Assembly (NCBI RefSeq): GCF_016863315.1
Contig: NZ_BOOQ01000031.1
Span: 124,001 to 188,000 of the forward strand
DNA: 64,000 nt
Reading direction: 5' to 3'
Origin: Planotetraspora silvatica
GTDB lineage: Bacteria > Actinomycetota > Actinomycetes > Streptosporangiales > Streptosporangiaceae
Below the pieces are notes generated by a model that saw nothing but the letters and a program-made list of their open reading frames with translations, had not been told where the DNA came from and did no database searches. The translations under genes were made by a program, and so were the position numbers. Of the stretch, positions 42,300 through 54,149 are shown piece by piece (the first letter of the stretch is position 1; every line of letters starts with the position of its first letter).

Positions 42300-43295
42300 T
42301 TACGGCGATTCATACCTTTGCCCGGTGGACACCGCGGAACCGCGCCCATCGAGTGCCCCGGGACGACCGCCCGGGAGCTGGTCGAGGCGCCGGAGGATCA
42401 TCCCCTCGCGCAGGGCCCAGGGGCACAACTCCAGGACCGGCAGGCCCAGCAGGTCCATCGCGGCATCGGCGACGACCGCCCCCGCGAGAAGCTGCGGCGC
42501 CCTGCCGACGGACACTCCGGGCAGCTTGGACCGCACCGCCGCCGGCATGGCGGACAGCCGTGCCGTCCATTCCGTCAGGGCGCCGTGCGCCAGCGTGCGC
42601 CTGACGTACGGGCCCTCACTCGAGGAGGCCGCGCCCGCGATCCTCGCCAGCTGGCGGAAGGTCTTCGACGTCGCGACGGCGTGATCGGCCCGGCCGTACC
42701 GGGTGACGGCTCCGACCCGCCGGGCGATCTCGGCCCGGGCATGACGCCGGAGCAGGCGCACCTCCTCGGCGGGCGGCGGGTCGGAGGTGAAGAAGTCACG
42801 GGTCAGCCGGCCCGCCCCGAGCGGAAGCGACACCGCCACGTCGGGCTCCTCGTCGATGCCGGAGGCGATCTCCAGCGAGCCGCCGCCGATGTCGACGACG
42901 AGGAGCCGGCCCGACGACCATCCGAACCAGCGGCGGACGGCGAGGAAGGTCAGGCGCGCCTCGTCGTCCCCGGAGAGCACCTGGATGCCGACCGGCGCCC
43001 CGGACTCGATCCGGCTGAGGACGTCCTCGCCGTTGACGGCGTCGCGGACCGCCGAGGTGGCGAAGGCCACCAGGTCCTCCACGCCCTTGTCCTCCGCGAT
43101 GCGCAGGGCGTCCGCGACGGTCGCGCCCAGCCGGGCCGCGCCCTCGTCCGACAGCCGGTTGCCGTCCACGAGGTGCTCGGCCAGACGCAGCTCCTCCTTG
43201 TGGGAGAAGGCGGGGATGGGGCGAGCGCCCTGGTGCGCGTCCATCACCAGCAGGTGCACCGTGTTGGAACCGACGTCCAGGACTCCGAGTCGCAT
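42300..43295 (-). CDS. Ppx/GppA family phosphatase (exopolyphosphatase/ppGpp-related)
   Basis: A 331-residue ASKHA-fold phosphatase. Phosphate 1 is [20 protein letters not shown] at the N terminus. The central segments are [16 protein letters not shown] and [16 protein letters not shown], then [14 protein letters not shown]. The short form (about 310-330 residues, without the C-terminal HD domain) is typical of actinobacterial Ppx1-like enzymes that degrade polyphosphate or pppGpp. The start ATG is at 43295. The 272 bp upstream separates it from a divergent gene. Confidence 0.93.
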   Translation of the reverse strand: MRLGVLDVGSNTVHLLVMDAHQGARPIPAFSHKEELRLAEHLVDGNRLSDEGAARLGATVADALRIAEDKGVEDLVAFATSAVRDAVNGEDVLSRIESGAPVGIQVLSGDDEARLTFLAVRRWFGWSSGRLLVVDIGGGSLEIASGIDEEPDVAVSLPLGAGRLTRDFFTSDPPPAEEVRLLRRHARAEIARRVGAVTRYGRADHAVATSKTFRQLARIAGAASSSEGPYVRRTLAHGALTEWTARLSAMPAAVRSKLPGVSVGRAPQLLAGAVVADAAMDLLGLPVLELCPWALREGMILRRLDQLPGGRPGALDGRGSAVSTGQRYESP

Positions 43296-43567
43296 GATCC
43301 GACGCTACCGCCCACGACAGGCCCGCATCCGCACATCCCCTGCCAATACGCCGTGCGGAACACCGGAATCGGTCGCTCAGTGATGTACTTCACGATACCG
43401 AGCTAACTGAGTGTTACGATTTGCGACTTAATAATTACGTATCGTGGCGGACCCTCCCCTTGCGGGTCATTCCATGACAAGACGACACTCGAAAACGGGC
43501 CTCATCGCAATCTCGGCAGTTGGGCATGAGATCACGCGGTGACCCGTCGACCAAGGGGGTGGTCCAG

Positions 43568-43954
43568 GTGCCGGAGGGGTTCAGCACCTACGAGACGTGG
43601 CCTTTCGAGTGCCTGCATTGCCTGCGCGTCTGGGAGGAGGAGTACCTCGTCCACCGCCAGACGGACGGGCACGGCAACGATGTGGTCATCTGGACCCGGG
43701 AGGGCACACAGGTCCAGCCTCCCTGGTCGGGCATGGTCTGTCCCCACTGCGGGTGCGGCAGCGTGACGACCTTCCCCACCGGCTACCTGGCCCATCACGC
43801 GGAGATCACCACCGTGCGCCGGGCCGCCGCTCCCGCCGCGCTGGACATGGCCGGGCAACGGCGCCCCACCCCCCTCCTGCCGTACGCCCTGCTGGCGATC
43901 TCGCTGCTCGTCTTCACCGGCTCGGAGATATACGGCCAGGTGGTCGGGCGCTGA
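43568..43954 (+). CDS. zinc-ribbon protein with C-terminal membrane anchor
   Basis: A 128-residue protein from the GTG at 43568 (AGGGGG eight bases upstream). An upstream in-frame ATG at 43526 is possible but less supported. Two cysteine pairs, CLHC and CPHCGCGS, flank a 40-residue beta-rich segment (EEYLVHRQTDGHGNDVVIWT), suggesting zinc binding. A membrane helix follows near the end (LLPYALLAISLLVFTGSEIY). Function unknown. A strong hairpin lies 13 bp after the stop. Confidence 0.75.
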   Translation: MPEGFSTYETWPFECLHCLRVWEEEYLVHRQTDGHGNDVVIWTREGTQVQPPWSGMVCPHCGCGSVTTFPTGYLAHHAEITTVRRAAAPAALDMAGQRRPTPLLPYALLAISLLVFTGSEIYGQVVGR

Positions 43955-43966
43955 TCACGTCATCGG

Positions 43967-43996
43967 GGCCCCGGCGGGAAACGACCCGCCGGGGCC
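43967..43996. terminator. hairpin terminator
   Basis: GGCCCCGGCGGG / CCCGCCGGGGCC, a perfect 12-bp stem with the loop AAACGA, 13 bp beyond the stop of the zinc-ribbon gene and upstream of the chitinase promoter region. Confidence 0.85.
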
Positions 43997-44030
43997 TCGG
44001 CACGCAGCCTGTCTCACATATTGACGGTGC

Positions 44031-44085
44031 TTCAACCTGTGGGTAAGTTCACCTTAAATTAAAAGGAAAGCTTACTAATAGTTCC
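44031..44085 (+). promoter_or_regulatory. AT-rich promoter region of the chitinase gene
   Basis: A sharply AT-rich block (TTCACCTTAAATTAAAAGG, then AAAGCTTACTAATAG) lies about 160-210 bp before the chitinase start. AGGAAAGxTTxCTAATAG-like blocks occur upstream of secreted glycoside hydrolases in actinomycetes, so this is likely the promoter or an operator. The long 5' leader (about 150 nt) shows no recognisable riboswitch. Confidence 0.45.
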
Positions 44086-44243
44086 CCGCGAACACACAGG
44101 CAGGAACCGCGCCATGCCACGGTCGCCGCCCACCGTCCTTCCGATCCCCGTGTCTCGAATTCCCCGCGACCGGCCTCGCGCCGCCTCGCACACGCGTCCT
44201 CCGCACCCTCCCCTCGTATCCGCCCCTTGGACGTGGAGCACAT

Positions 44244-46517
<2,274 letters not shown>

Positions 46518-46523
46518 CCGGAC

Positions 46524-46551
46524 GGCCGGGGAGGCTCCCGCCTCCCCGGCC
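46524..46551. terminator. bidirectional hairpin terminator
   Basis: GGCCGGGGAGG / CCTCCCCGGCC, a perfect 11-bp stem with a 6-nt loop between the ends of the convergent chitinase and APC permease genes; it could serve both. GCGCCCGA-like repeats follow at about 46575-46600. Confidence 0.8.
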
Positions 46552-46607
46552 TCTCAGGTGCTCCGGCCTCTCGGCCCCGAGCGCCCGAGCGCCCGAGCGC
46601 CGTGGGA

Positions 46608-48524
46608 TCAGCTCACGTGGACCTGGGGGCGGCGGCCGATGTCGGGCTCCGCCTTCCTGATGACCTCCCGCGTCAGCGGCGGCACGTCTCCCCCGCCGAA
46701 GACCAGGTAACGCAGCAGCGCGCCGACCGGGTTCCCCTCGGCCCAGTGGAAGTACACGTGCGGCCGGTTGCCCGTCACGTCCCTGAGGTGGAACAGGATC
46801 GCCGCGATCGTGTTGGCCACCGCGGGGCTCTGCACGGTCAGCACCTGGTAGCCGTGCCGCGTCTCCCCCTTGACGAGCAGGTCCGCCTCAAACTCCGACG
46901 CGTCGCCGAGGGTGACCTCCAAGAAGATCATCGGCTCGTCTTCGGGCAGATGATGGTATTCGCGCGTCTCGCGGTCCTTCTCGGCGTACTCGGCCGTGTC
47001 CCGCGCGTCGGGCTCGTTGGCGATCAGGCGGAGCTGTCCCGGCGCCTCGGCGACGATCCGGCGTGCGGTCTCGTCCAGCCTCACCTCGGTGACCCGCAAC
47101 TCCGTCGACCGGGTGGCGCGGGACACGAGCGAGCTGACGACGATGGCCACGACGAAACCGATCGCGATGCTCAGGCCGTCGGGCCGCTCCCTGATGTTCT
47201 CGACGGCGGTGTAGGCGATGACGAGGGAGATCAGCCCGAACCCGGCTCCGGCGACCGTGCGGCCCGCGCGGAAGACGGTGAGCGTGACGGCGATCGCCGC
47301 CGAGAGGATCAGCACGAGCACCCCTGTGGCGTACGCGCCACCCTGGGGCTCCACCTGCGCGCCGAAGAGGATCGTGATGCCGAAGGCGATGGCGGTGAAG
47401 ACCAGGACGAGCGGGCGCACGGCCCGGGCCCAGTCGGGGGCCATGCCGTACCGGGGCAGGTAACGGGGGACGATGTTCAGCAGCCCGGTCAGCGCGGACG
47501 CGCCCGCGAACCAGAGGATGGCGATCGTGCTGACGTCGTAGACGGTGCCGAAGGCGTCGCCCAGGTTCTCGTGGGCCAGGTAGGCGAGCGCGCGGCCGGA
47601 CGCCTTGCCGCCCTCGGCGAACTCCCCGGCCGGGATGAGCATGGTCGTCGCGACGCTGCTCGCGAGGAGGAAGACGCTCATGATCAGTGCGGCGGTCGTG
47701 AGCAGCCGCCGGGCGCCGGCGATCCGGGCGCGAAGGTCGCCCTCGATCTGCGGCATCACGGCCACGCCGGTCTCGAAACCGGACAGGCCGAGGGCGAGCT
47801 TCGGCAACACCAGCAGGGACATCGCGATCATCGCCACCGGGCTGGAGTGATCAGCCGTGAGCGAGTGCTGCCAGCCGTCCAGAAGCTCGGGGTGCGACAC
47901 GACCTTCGCCAGGGCCACCCCGACGACCACCACGTTGAGCGCGAGGTAGACCACGACGAGGACGACCGCGAGCCCGATCGCCTCGCTGAACCCGCGCAGG
48001 AAGATGCCGCCGAGCAGCGCGATCAGCAGCAGCGTGATGCCGACCTCGTGGCCGCTGAGGAACCCGGGCACGAACGGGTTCTGCAGGATGTGGGCGGTGG
48101 CGTCCGACGCCGACAGGGTGATCGTGAAGATGAACGCCGTCGCGACGAACCCGAGCAGCACGAGGACGAAGAGCTTGCCCCACCAGCGCGGCAGCAGGCC
48201 CTCCAGCATCGCGATGGAGCCCATTCCATTGGGGCTGTGCTGTGCGACCGCCCGGTAGGTGGGCAGGGCGCCGAACAGGGTGAGCAGCACGAGCAGGAGC
48301 GTGGCGATCGGCGACAGCGCTCCGGCGGCGACCGCCGCGATCCCCGGCTGGTATCCCAGGGTGGAGAAGTAGTCGACGCCGGTGAGGCACATGACCTGCC
48401 ACCAGGTGTGCCGCTTCTCCGGATGCTCCTCATGCGGGCCGGTGGCCCGGCGTTCGCGCTGAAGGCCCTCAAGGAGCCAGGCACGGACGGTCCCGGGGCT
48501 TTCCCGCTGCGCGGACGTGGTCAA
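46608..48524 (-). CDS. APC family permease with C-terminal cytosolic domain
   Basis: A 638-residue transporter of the amino acid-polyamine-organocation superfamily with about 12 hydrophobic segments up to residue 455. The first, [20 protein letters not shown], has the substrate-binding unwound helix. About 180 residues follow as a soluble domain ([20 protein letters not shown], then [20 protein letters not shown] and [13 protein letters not shown]), a feature of a large actinobacterial APC branch of unknown substrate; amino acid or potassium transport is possible. The start is TTG 48524 (GAGAG upstream), so start certainty is moderate. Divergent from tex. Confidence 0.9.
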   Translation of the reverse strand: MTTSAQRESPGTVRAWLLEGLQRERRATGPHEEHPEKRHTWWQVMCLTGVDYFSTLGYQPGIAAVAAGALSPIATLLLVLLTLFGALPTYRAVAQHSPNGMGSIAMLEGLLPRWWGKLFVLVLLGFVATAFIFTITLSASDATAHILQNPFVPGFLSGHEVGITLLLIALLGGIFLRGFSEAIGLAVVLVVVYLALNVVVVGVALAKVVSHPELLDGWQHSLTADHSSPVAMIAMSLLVLPKLALGLSGFETGVAVMPQIEGDLRARIAGARRLLTTAALIMSVFLLASSVATTMLIPAGEFAEGGKASGRALAYLAHENLGDAFGTVYDVSTIAILWFAGASALTGLLNIVPRYLPRYGMAPDWARAVRPLVLVFTAIAFGITILFGAQVEPQGGAYATGVLVLILSAAIAVTLTVFRAGRTVAGAGFGLISLVIAYTAVENIRERPDGLSIAIGFVVAIVVSSLVSRATRSTELRVTEVRLDETARRIVAEAPGQLRLIANEPDARDTAEYAEKDRETREYHHLPEDEPMIFLEVTLGDASEFEADLLVKGETRHGYQVLTVQSPAVANTIAAILFHLRDVTGNRPHVYFHWAEGNPVGALLRYLVFGGGDVPPLTREVIRKAEPDIGRRPQVHVS

Positions 48525-48735
48525 TCCGGCTCACTCTCCTCGGCTGGGGGGACACGATGGCGGCAGGGAGACCATACTGACCAATCACGCGGCCCGCCGC
48601 GTTCCGCCGGTCCGTTTCCTGCCCCGCCGTCCAGACCGGTCGTCCGGCTCGTCATCCGGCCTTCTCCGCGGAGGCGGGATCACCTCCGCGATCCGGCAGA
48701 ATGAGTGCCCTCCCGGAAGAAAGCAGATCAGGATC

Positions 48736-51192
48736 GTGACGACCACCATTCAGCAGCGGATCGCCGAAGAGCTCGGCGTGCGCGAGAGCCAGGTGACCGC
48801 GGCGGTCGACCTGCTCGACGGCGGGGCAACGGTCCCGTTCATCGCCCGCTACCGCAAGGAAGCGACCGGCACGCTCGACGACGCGCAGTTGCGCACCCTC
48901 GAAGAGCGGCTGCGCTACCTGCGCGAGCTGGAGGAACGGCGCGCGGCGATCCTCGACTCGATCCGGTCGCAGGGCAAGCTCGACGAGGCGCTCGAGGCGC
49001 AGATCATGGCGGCCGACTCCAAGGCCCGGCTGGAGGACATCTACCTGCCCTTCAAGCCCAAGCGCCGGACGAAGGCCCAGATCGCCAGGGAGGCGGGGCT
49101 CGAGCCGCTCGCCGACGGCCTGCTCGCCGACCCCTCCCTCGACCCGGCCGGCACGGCGGCCGCCTACGTCGGCGAGGGCGTCGCCGACGCCGCGGCGGCG
49201 CTCGAAGGCGCCAGGGCCATCCTGGTCGAGCGCTTCGGCGAGGACGCCGACCTGATCGGCGACCTGCGCGAGCGCATGTGGGGACGCGGCCGGCTGGTCG
49301 CGCAGGTCAGGGAGGGCAAGGAGGAGGCCGGGGCCAAGTTCTCCGATTACTTCGACTTCTCCGAGCCGTTCACCAAGCTGCCCTCGCACCGCATCCTCGC
49401 GATGTTCCGGGGTGAGAAGGAGGAGATCCTCACCCTGACGCTCGACCCGGAGGCGGACGAGCCGAACGGCTACGAACTGCGCATCGCCGGCCGGTTCGGC
49501 GTCTCCGACCAGGGCCGCCCGGCGGACAAGTGGCTCGCGGACACCGTCCGCTGGGCCTGGCGAACCCGGATCCTGGTGCACCTCGGCATCGACCTGCGCA
49601 CGCGCCTGTGGCAGGCCGCCGAGGAGGAGGCCGTCCGCGTTTTCGCCACGAACCTGCGCGACCTGCTGCTGGCGGCCCCCGCGGGCACCCGCGCGACCAT
49701 GGGCCTCGACCCCGGCCTGCGTACGGGAGTGAAGGTCGCCGTGGTCGACGCGACGGGCAAGGTCGTGGCCACTGAGACGATCTACCCGCACGAGCCGAAG
49801 CGGCAGTGGGACCAGTCCCTCGCCGTCCTCGGCCGGCTCGCCGCCGAGCACGGCGTCGAGCTGATCGCGATCGGCAACGGCACGGCGTCGCGCGAGACCG
49901 ACAAGCTCGCCGGCGAGCTCGTCAAGCTCATGCCGGGCCTGACCAAGATCGTGGTCTCGGAGGCCGGCGCGTCGGTCTACTCGGCGTCCGCCTACGCCTC
50001 GCAGGAGCTTCCCGGGATGGACGTGTCGCTTCGCGGCGCCGTCTCCATCGCGCGCCGCCTGCAGGACCCCCTGGCCGAGCTCGTCAAGATCGACCCGAAG
50101 TCGATCGGCGTGGGGCAGTACCAGCACGACCTGTCGGAGATCAAGCTCTCCCGATCGCTCGACGCCGTGGTCGAGGACTGCGTGAACGGGGTGGGCGTCG
50201 ACGTCAACACCGCCTCGGCCCCGCTGCTCACCCGCGTCTCCGGGATCGGCTCCGGCCTGGCGGAGAACATCGTGGCGCACCGCGACACCAACGGCCCGTT
50301 CCGGTCGAGGAGCGCGTTGAAGGAGGTCCCCCGGCTGGGCCCCAAGGCGTTCGAGCAGTGTGCGGGCTTCCTGCGCATCCCGGGCGGCGACGACCCGCTC
50401 GACGCGTCCAGCGTGCACCCGGAGGCGTATCCCGTCGTCCGGCGGATGCTCCAGGTCACCCAGGGCGAGCTCGGCACGCTCATCGGCAACACGGCGGTGT
50501 TGCGCTCCATCCGGCCGGCCGACTTCGTCGACGACACCTTCGGCCTGCCCACCGTCACCGACATCCTCAAGGAACTGGAGAAGCCGGGCCGCGACCCCCG
50601 GCCCGCGTTCAAGACCGCGACCTTCAAGGAAGGCGTGGAGAAGATCGCGGACCTCACGAGCGGCATGATCCTCGAGGGCGTCGTCACCAACGTCGCGGCG
50701 TTCGGCGCGTTCGTCGATGTCGGCGTGCACCAGGACGGGCTGGTCCACGTTTCGGCCATGTCGAACAACTTCGTCAAGGACCCGCGTGACGTCGTCAAGC
50801 CCGGCGACGTGGTGCGGGTGAAGGTCCTCGACGTGGACATCCCGCGCAAGCGCATCTCGCTGACGCTCCGCCTCGAGGACGAGGTCACGGCCGGCGGGCG
50901 GCCCGAGCGTGACGGCGCCCAGGGAGGCCGGGACGGTCGGCCCAGGCAGGACCGGGGCGGCGCGGGCAGGGGCGGCGGTCAGAACCGGGGCGGCCAGAAC
51001 CGAGACGCACAGAACCGGGATGCGCAGAACCGCGACAACGCGGGCAACCGGGGCGGGCGTGGCGCGGGCGGCGGTTCCGGTTCCGGTTCCGGCGGCGGCG
51101 CGATGGCCGAGGCCCTGCGGCGTGCCGGGCTGGCCGACCCCGGCGCTTCGGGGGGCGGGTCGTCACGCGGGTCGTCGGGGCGCGGCCGCTGA
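48736..51192 (+). CDS. tex: Tex family transcription accessory / S1 RNA-binding protein
   Basis: An 818-residue Tex protein from GTG 48736. The helical N-terminal Tex domain opens [21 protein letters not shown] YqgF-like RNase H fold follows ([20 protein letters not shown]), then helix-hairpin-helix motifs ([20 protein letters not shown], and [20 protein letters not shown]). The S1 domain is [20 protein letters not shown] onward. Tex binds RNA and affects transcription and translation; YqgF catalytic acids are mostly absent in Tex. A Gly/Arg/Asn-rich tail of about 90 residues ([14 protein letters not shown]) is added. The end overlaps the convergent gene by 30 bp. Confidence 0.95.
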   Translation: MTTTIQQRIAEELGVRESQVTAAVDLLDGGATVPFIARYRKEATGTLDDAQLRTLEERLRYLRELEERRAAILDSIRSQGKLDEALEAQIMAADSKARLEDIYLPFKPKRRTKAQIAREAGLEPLADGLLADPSLDPAGTAAAYVGEGVADAAAALEGARAILVERFGEDADLIGDLRERMWGRGRLVAQVREGKEEAGAKFSDYFDFSEPFTKLPSHRILAMFRGEKEEILTLTLDPEADEPNGYELRIAGRFGVSDQGRPADKWLADTVRWAWRTRILVHLGIDLRTRLWQAAEEEAVRVFATNLRDLLLAAPAGTRATMGLDPGLRTGVKVAVVDATGKVVATETIYPHEPKRQWDQSLAVLGRLAAEHGVELIAIGNGTASRETDKLAGELVKLMPGLTKIVVSEAGASVYSASAYASQELPGMDVSLRGAVSIARRLQDPLAELVKIDPKSIGVGQYQHDLSEIKLSRSLDAVVEDCVNGVGVDVNTASAPLLTRVSGIGSGLAENIVAHRDTNGPFRSRSALKEVPRLGPKAFEQCAGFLRIPGGDDPLDASSVHPEAYPVVRRMLQVTQGELGTLIGNTAVLRSIRPADFVDDTFGLPTVTDILKELEKPGRDPRPAFKTATFKEGVEKIADLTSGMILEGVVTNVAAFGAFVDVGVHQDGLVHVSAMSNNFVKDPRDVVKPGDVVRVKVLDVDIPRKRISLTLRLEDEVTAGGRPERDGAQGGRDGRPRQDRGGAGRGGGQNRGGQNRDAQNRDAQNRDNAGNRGGRGAGGGSGSGSGGGAMAEALRRAGLADPGASGGGSSRGSSGRGR

Positions 51193-52434
51193 GCTCCCCG
51201 GCTCGTACGGCTGCCGCCGCGTGACGGTGCGGGGGCCCGCGCCGAGGGCGTCCGCACAGAGCCGCGCGAACCAGGCGACCCCGGGGAGCAGCAGGATCCA
51301 GCCCATCAAGGCCCAGCCGAGGTGGAGGTGCCCTGCGGTGTACGCGAACGCGGCGACGCCCTGGGCGCGCACCCCGTCGGACCGCTCGTAGGTCATGCGG
51401 CGGATGCCGTGCGAGTGGTCCTCGGCGGCACGAATGCGCAGGGCCACGGGGCTGCGCCGGGCGATCCACCGACCGACCGCGCGGCACTGCCCGCATCCCT
51501 CCGCGACGTACACGACGGCGTGCGGCGTCTCCGGATGCGGGCGCAGACGCGGCCACCACGGGCGCACCAGGGCCTGGTAGCCCGCCCACGCCTCCCCGTA
51601 CCGCCCGGCGAGCTCCTCGCCCTCGTGCCATGCGGCCAGGCCCGCGCCGTAGGCGACGACGACGACCGCCCCGGCGAGGAAGCGCACGTCCAGCGCGCCG
51701 AGCAGGAGGAAACTCGCGGCCATGGACACCTGCATCGGGTTGCGGACGTAGGCGTAGGGCCCGCCGGTCGCCAGGCGGCGCGGCGGGTCGTACGGCAGCG
51801 GCGTGCCGCCCGCACACGCGAACTCCCGTACGGCGGCCAGGCCGAGTGTCATCGGTGCCGCCAGGAGCTGCGCGAACAGCCCGATCACCCACGCGGGCCG
51901 GTGCCACACGCCGGTGAGCGCCACCGGGAGGCCCAGCATCAGGCCGCCGGCGAGCACGACCTGCGCCGCGACCCGCCACGGCAGCCGCCGGTCATCGCGG
52001 GTCCAGCGGGCCAGCAGGAGGCCCGGGACGAGGCACAGCGCCACCGCGAGGGCTTCGCCGTACAGCCAGCCGGGCCCGAGCCGCACCACGGGAGCCGCCA
52101 GCGGCATCAGCGCGAGGTCGGCCCAGGCGAGCACGGCGACGGTCAGCGGCAGCGGGAGGCTCCTGCCGGCGTGGGCGGGCAGGGCGCCCCACAGCAGTGC
52201 CCAGCCGATGAGCAGGTCGACGGGCGTCCCCGCGACGACGGCCCCGTCCGCGTGGAAGGTCCACCATCCGGCGGCCAGGGCGACCTCGTTGACCACCGCG
52301 AGGGTGAGGAGGTTCCACGCCGCTGCGACGATCACGGCCGCGACGTCCCGGCCTGCCGGTCGCCGTACGGCCAGGGCGAACCAGAGCGCGGCGACGGGGC
52401 CCAGCAGGGCCAGCGCCCGGATGAGGGTGATCAT
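51163..52434 (-). CDS. membrane protein: ICMT-like methyltransferase domain plus CxxC thioredoxin-like segment
   Basis: A 423-residue polytopic membrane protein. Residues 1-210 hold about seven hydrophobic helices. Residues 215-305 resemble isoprenylcysteine carboxyl methyltransferase/PEMT ([20 protein letters not shown] and [20 protein letters not shown]). Residues 318-350 are a CxxC segment ([20 protein letters not shown]) like the start of a DCC or thioredoxin-like domain. A last hydrophobic stretch precedes a cytosolic tail. It could methylate a lipid or quinone or perform a membrane redox reaction. Start ATG 52434 overlaps the preceding stop (ATGA). Operon with the gene at 52431. Confidence 0.75.
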   Translation of the reverse strand: MITLIRALALLGPVAALWFALAVRRPAGRDVAAVIVAAAWNLLTLAVVNEVALAAGWWTFHADGAVVAGTPVDLLIGWALLWGALPAHAGRSLPLPLTVAVLAWADLALMPLAAPVVRLGPGWLYGEALAVALCLVPGLLLARWTRDDRRLPWRVAAQVVLAGGLMLGLPVALTGVWHRPAWVIGLFAQLLAAPMTLGLAAVREFACAGGTPLPYDPPRRLATGGPYAYVRNPMQVSMAASFLLLGALDVRFLAGAVVVVAYGAGLAAWHEGEELAGRYGEAWAGYQALVRPWWPRLRPHPETPHAVVYVAEGCGQCRAVGRWIARRSPVALRIRAAEDHSHGIRRMTYERSDGVRAQGVAAFAYTAGHLHLGWALMGWILLLPGVAWFARLCADALGAGPRTVTRRQPYEPGSSAAAPRRPA

Positions 52435-53306
52435 GAGGTGAAGGTGGCGGCGAGATAGCCGGCCGCCTCTGACAGCGCGTACCGCTGGAGCGGGCCGAAG
52501 TACCATCCCGGGCCGAAGGTGCGGCGGTAGCGCAGCGTCACCTCCAGGCGTTCGCCCTGCCAGCGGAACTCGGCCTCGCGCAGGTCGAGCCACCGGGCCA
52601 GCGTCGTGTCCTCCACCACGGCGAACACGACGCGTCCGGAAGCGAGCGCGCTGACCCGCAGCGTCATGGAGCGCGGCTCAGGCGGCGCGCCGATGCCCAG
52701 CGGCCTGCGCGGCGTGAACGTGATCTTCCGGGTGTCGCCGATCTGGAGGCCCTCGCCGTCCGAGGCGAGCGGCCGGGGGAAACCCGCTTCGAGGAACAGC
52801 GAGTCGAACGGGCGGAAGACCGGGGTGCGCGTGAGCGCGACGCCGATGTCGGCGCCCGGTGCCGCGACGCGGGTCGCGCTCACCTCCTCGAGGGGCGGCG
52901 CGGACGAGCCGCCCTGTAAGGCCAGGCCGAGGAGGAGCGGAATGGCCACCAGCGCGTGTTCCCGCCTCCTCCCCCTGGCCACCCAGTCCAGGACTCCTCC
53001 GATGAGGAAGCCGATGAAGTAGAAGATCGGCGCCGCCATGAGCAGGCAGACGATGCCCTCGTTGAGCAGCGGCCCCGCGAGGGCGAGCCCGATGGTGATC
53101 ACCGACATGATCAGGCCCGTGGCGCTCTTCGGGCGGGCGGTCAGCGCCACGGTGAGGGCGATGACCGCCGGGATGCCCACGTAGAACAGCACGGTCTGCT
53201 CCAGGTGCCCGGCATGCAGCACGCGGTAGAGCAGCAGCGCGGCGAAGAGACCGGCGAGCACGGCCGCGAGGAGCAGTCGTGCGCTCCTGTGGTCGTCGGG
53301 ATCCAT
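52431..53306 (-). CDS. hypothetical polytopic membrane protein
   Basis: About 291 residues from ATG 53306 (GGGGG five bases upstream). Residues 8-135 hold four membrane helices (SARLLLAAVLAGLFAALLLY, then FYVGIPAVIALTVALT, GLIMSVITIGLALAGPLL and IVCLLMAAPIFYFIGFLIGG), and the remaining 150 are an extracytoplasmic or cytosolic beta-rich domain (TRKITFTPRRPLGIGAPP, then RTFGPGWYFGPLQRYAL). No known family recognised. It is cotranscribed with the ICMT-like gene and divergent from a TetR regulator, which is likely to control the pair. Confidence 0.7.
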   Translation of the reverse strand: MDPDDHRSARLLLAAVLAGLFAALLLYRVLHAGHLEQTVLFYVGIPAVIALTVALTARPKSATGLIMSVITIGLALAGPLLNEGIVCLLMAAPIFYFIGFLIGGVLDWVARGRRREHALVAIPLLLGLALQGGSSAPPLEEVSATRVAAPGADIGVALTRTPVFRPFDSLFLEAGFPRPLASDGEGLQIGDTRKITFTPRRPLGIGAPPEPRSMTLRVSALASGRVVFAVVEDTTLARWLDLREAEFRWQGERLEVTLRYRRTFGPGWYFGPLQRYALSEAAGYLAATFTS

Positions 53307-53335
53307 CGGCACCCCCAGGGGAATTGAGCGAATGA

Positions 53336-53353
53336 TTTAATCGACTGATTAAA
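53336..53353. promoter_or_regulatory. putative TetR operator in divergent promoter region
   Basis: TTTAATC-GAC-TGATTAAA is an 18-bp dyad (7 of 8 arm positions match) in a 94-bp AT-rich spacer between the membrane-protein operon and the TetR gene. Its position 47 bp before the TetR start fits autoregulation and control of the divergent operon. Confidence 0.6.
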
Positions 53354-53400
53354 CCGTATGATGAGGGCACCGCGGTCCGTCGTGTCAAGAGGGAGTCGCC

Positions 53401-54018
53401 ATGACCGGGAAGCAGCAACCGGGCGCGGAGACGCGCGAGCGGCTCATCGAGGCCGCGGCCGAGACGCTGCGCACCGAGGGATACGCCGGAACCAGCGCGC
53501 GCACGATCGCCCGAGCCGCCGAGGTCAACTCGGCGCTCGTCTTCTACCACTTCGGCGGCGTCGACCCCCTGCTGCTCGCCGCGCTCGACCGCTCGTCAGA
53601 GCAGCGCATGAGCGCCTACCAGGAGGCGGTGGCGGGCGCGCGAACCCTGGAGGAACTGGCCGAGATCGCGACCGCCATCTACCGGGCCGACATCGAGGGC
53701 GGCCACATCACGCTGTTCTCCGAACTCGTCGGCGCGAGCATCGCCCGTCCCGAGCTGCGCAAGGAGATCGTCGAGCGGGCCGAGCCGTGGATCGATTTCG
53801 TCGAGCGCACGCTCGACCGGGTCATCGGCGGATCCCCCCTGGCCAAGCTCCTGCCGCCGCGCGATCTGGCGTACGCGGCCATCACGTTCTACCTCGGCGT
53901 GAACCTCTTCACCCATCTCGACACCGACAACAGCCGCACCGAGGCGTTGTTCGCGCTGGCCGGGCGGGTCGCGCCGCGGGCAAAGTTGCTGACCCTGCGT
54001 CTGCCCCGCCGCCGCTGA
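53401..54018 (+). CDS. TetR family transcriptional regulator
   Basis: A 205-residue TetR repressor. The helix-turn-helix occupies residues 10-60 (ETRERLIEAAAETLRTEGYA, then GTSARTIARAAEVNSALVFY and HFGGVDPLLLAAL). The C-terminal ligand domain is helical (LYVAL-like stretch AYAAITFYLGVNLFTHLD). It is divergent from the two-gene membrane operon with a shared palindrome between them, so it probably represses that operon and itself. Confidence 0.92.
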   Translation: MTGKQQPGAETRERLIEAAAETLRTEGYAGTSARTIARAAEVNSALVFYHFGGVDPLLLAALDRSSEQRMSAYQEAVAGARTLEELAEIATAIYRADIEGGHITLFSELVGASIARPELRKEIVERAEPWIDFVERTLDRVIGGSPLAKLLPPRDLAYAAITFYLGVNLFTHLDTDNSRTEALFALAGRVAPRAKLLTLRLPRRR

Positions 54019-54128
54019 GTCGCGGTTGCGCCGCCACTGAGCCGTGCCCGTCGCCCGCGGGCGGAGCATGGCGGGAAATTGTCTAGGCTGATCGAACCAT
54101 CCCCAGTCCCCCACAAGGAGCGTGTTCT

Positions 54129-54149
54129 ATGGCAGTCCACCATGGCTGA
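54129..54149 (+). other. 6-codon upstream ORF overlapping the MBL-fold start
   Basis: ATG at 54129, eight bases after AAGGAG, reads MAVHHG and stops at TGA 54147-54149. The stop overlaps the MBL-fold gene's first codons (ATG at 54142) in another frame. Ribosomes terminating here could reinitiate a few bases back. It may equally signal a sequencing frameshift. Confidence 0.4.

Noticed and set aside
46602-48704. 700-residue ORF antisense to the APC permease
   Set aside because: Antisense shadow; the permease frame is unmistakable.
48525-48735. c-di-AMP (ydaO-type) riboswitch upstream of the APC permease
   Set aside because: Transport genes of this type can carry one, but I could not find the conserved core sequences on the minus strand.
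48652-50748. 698-residue ORF antisense to tex
   Set aside because: Antisense shadow of a well-conserved gene.
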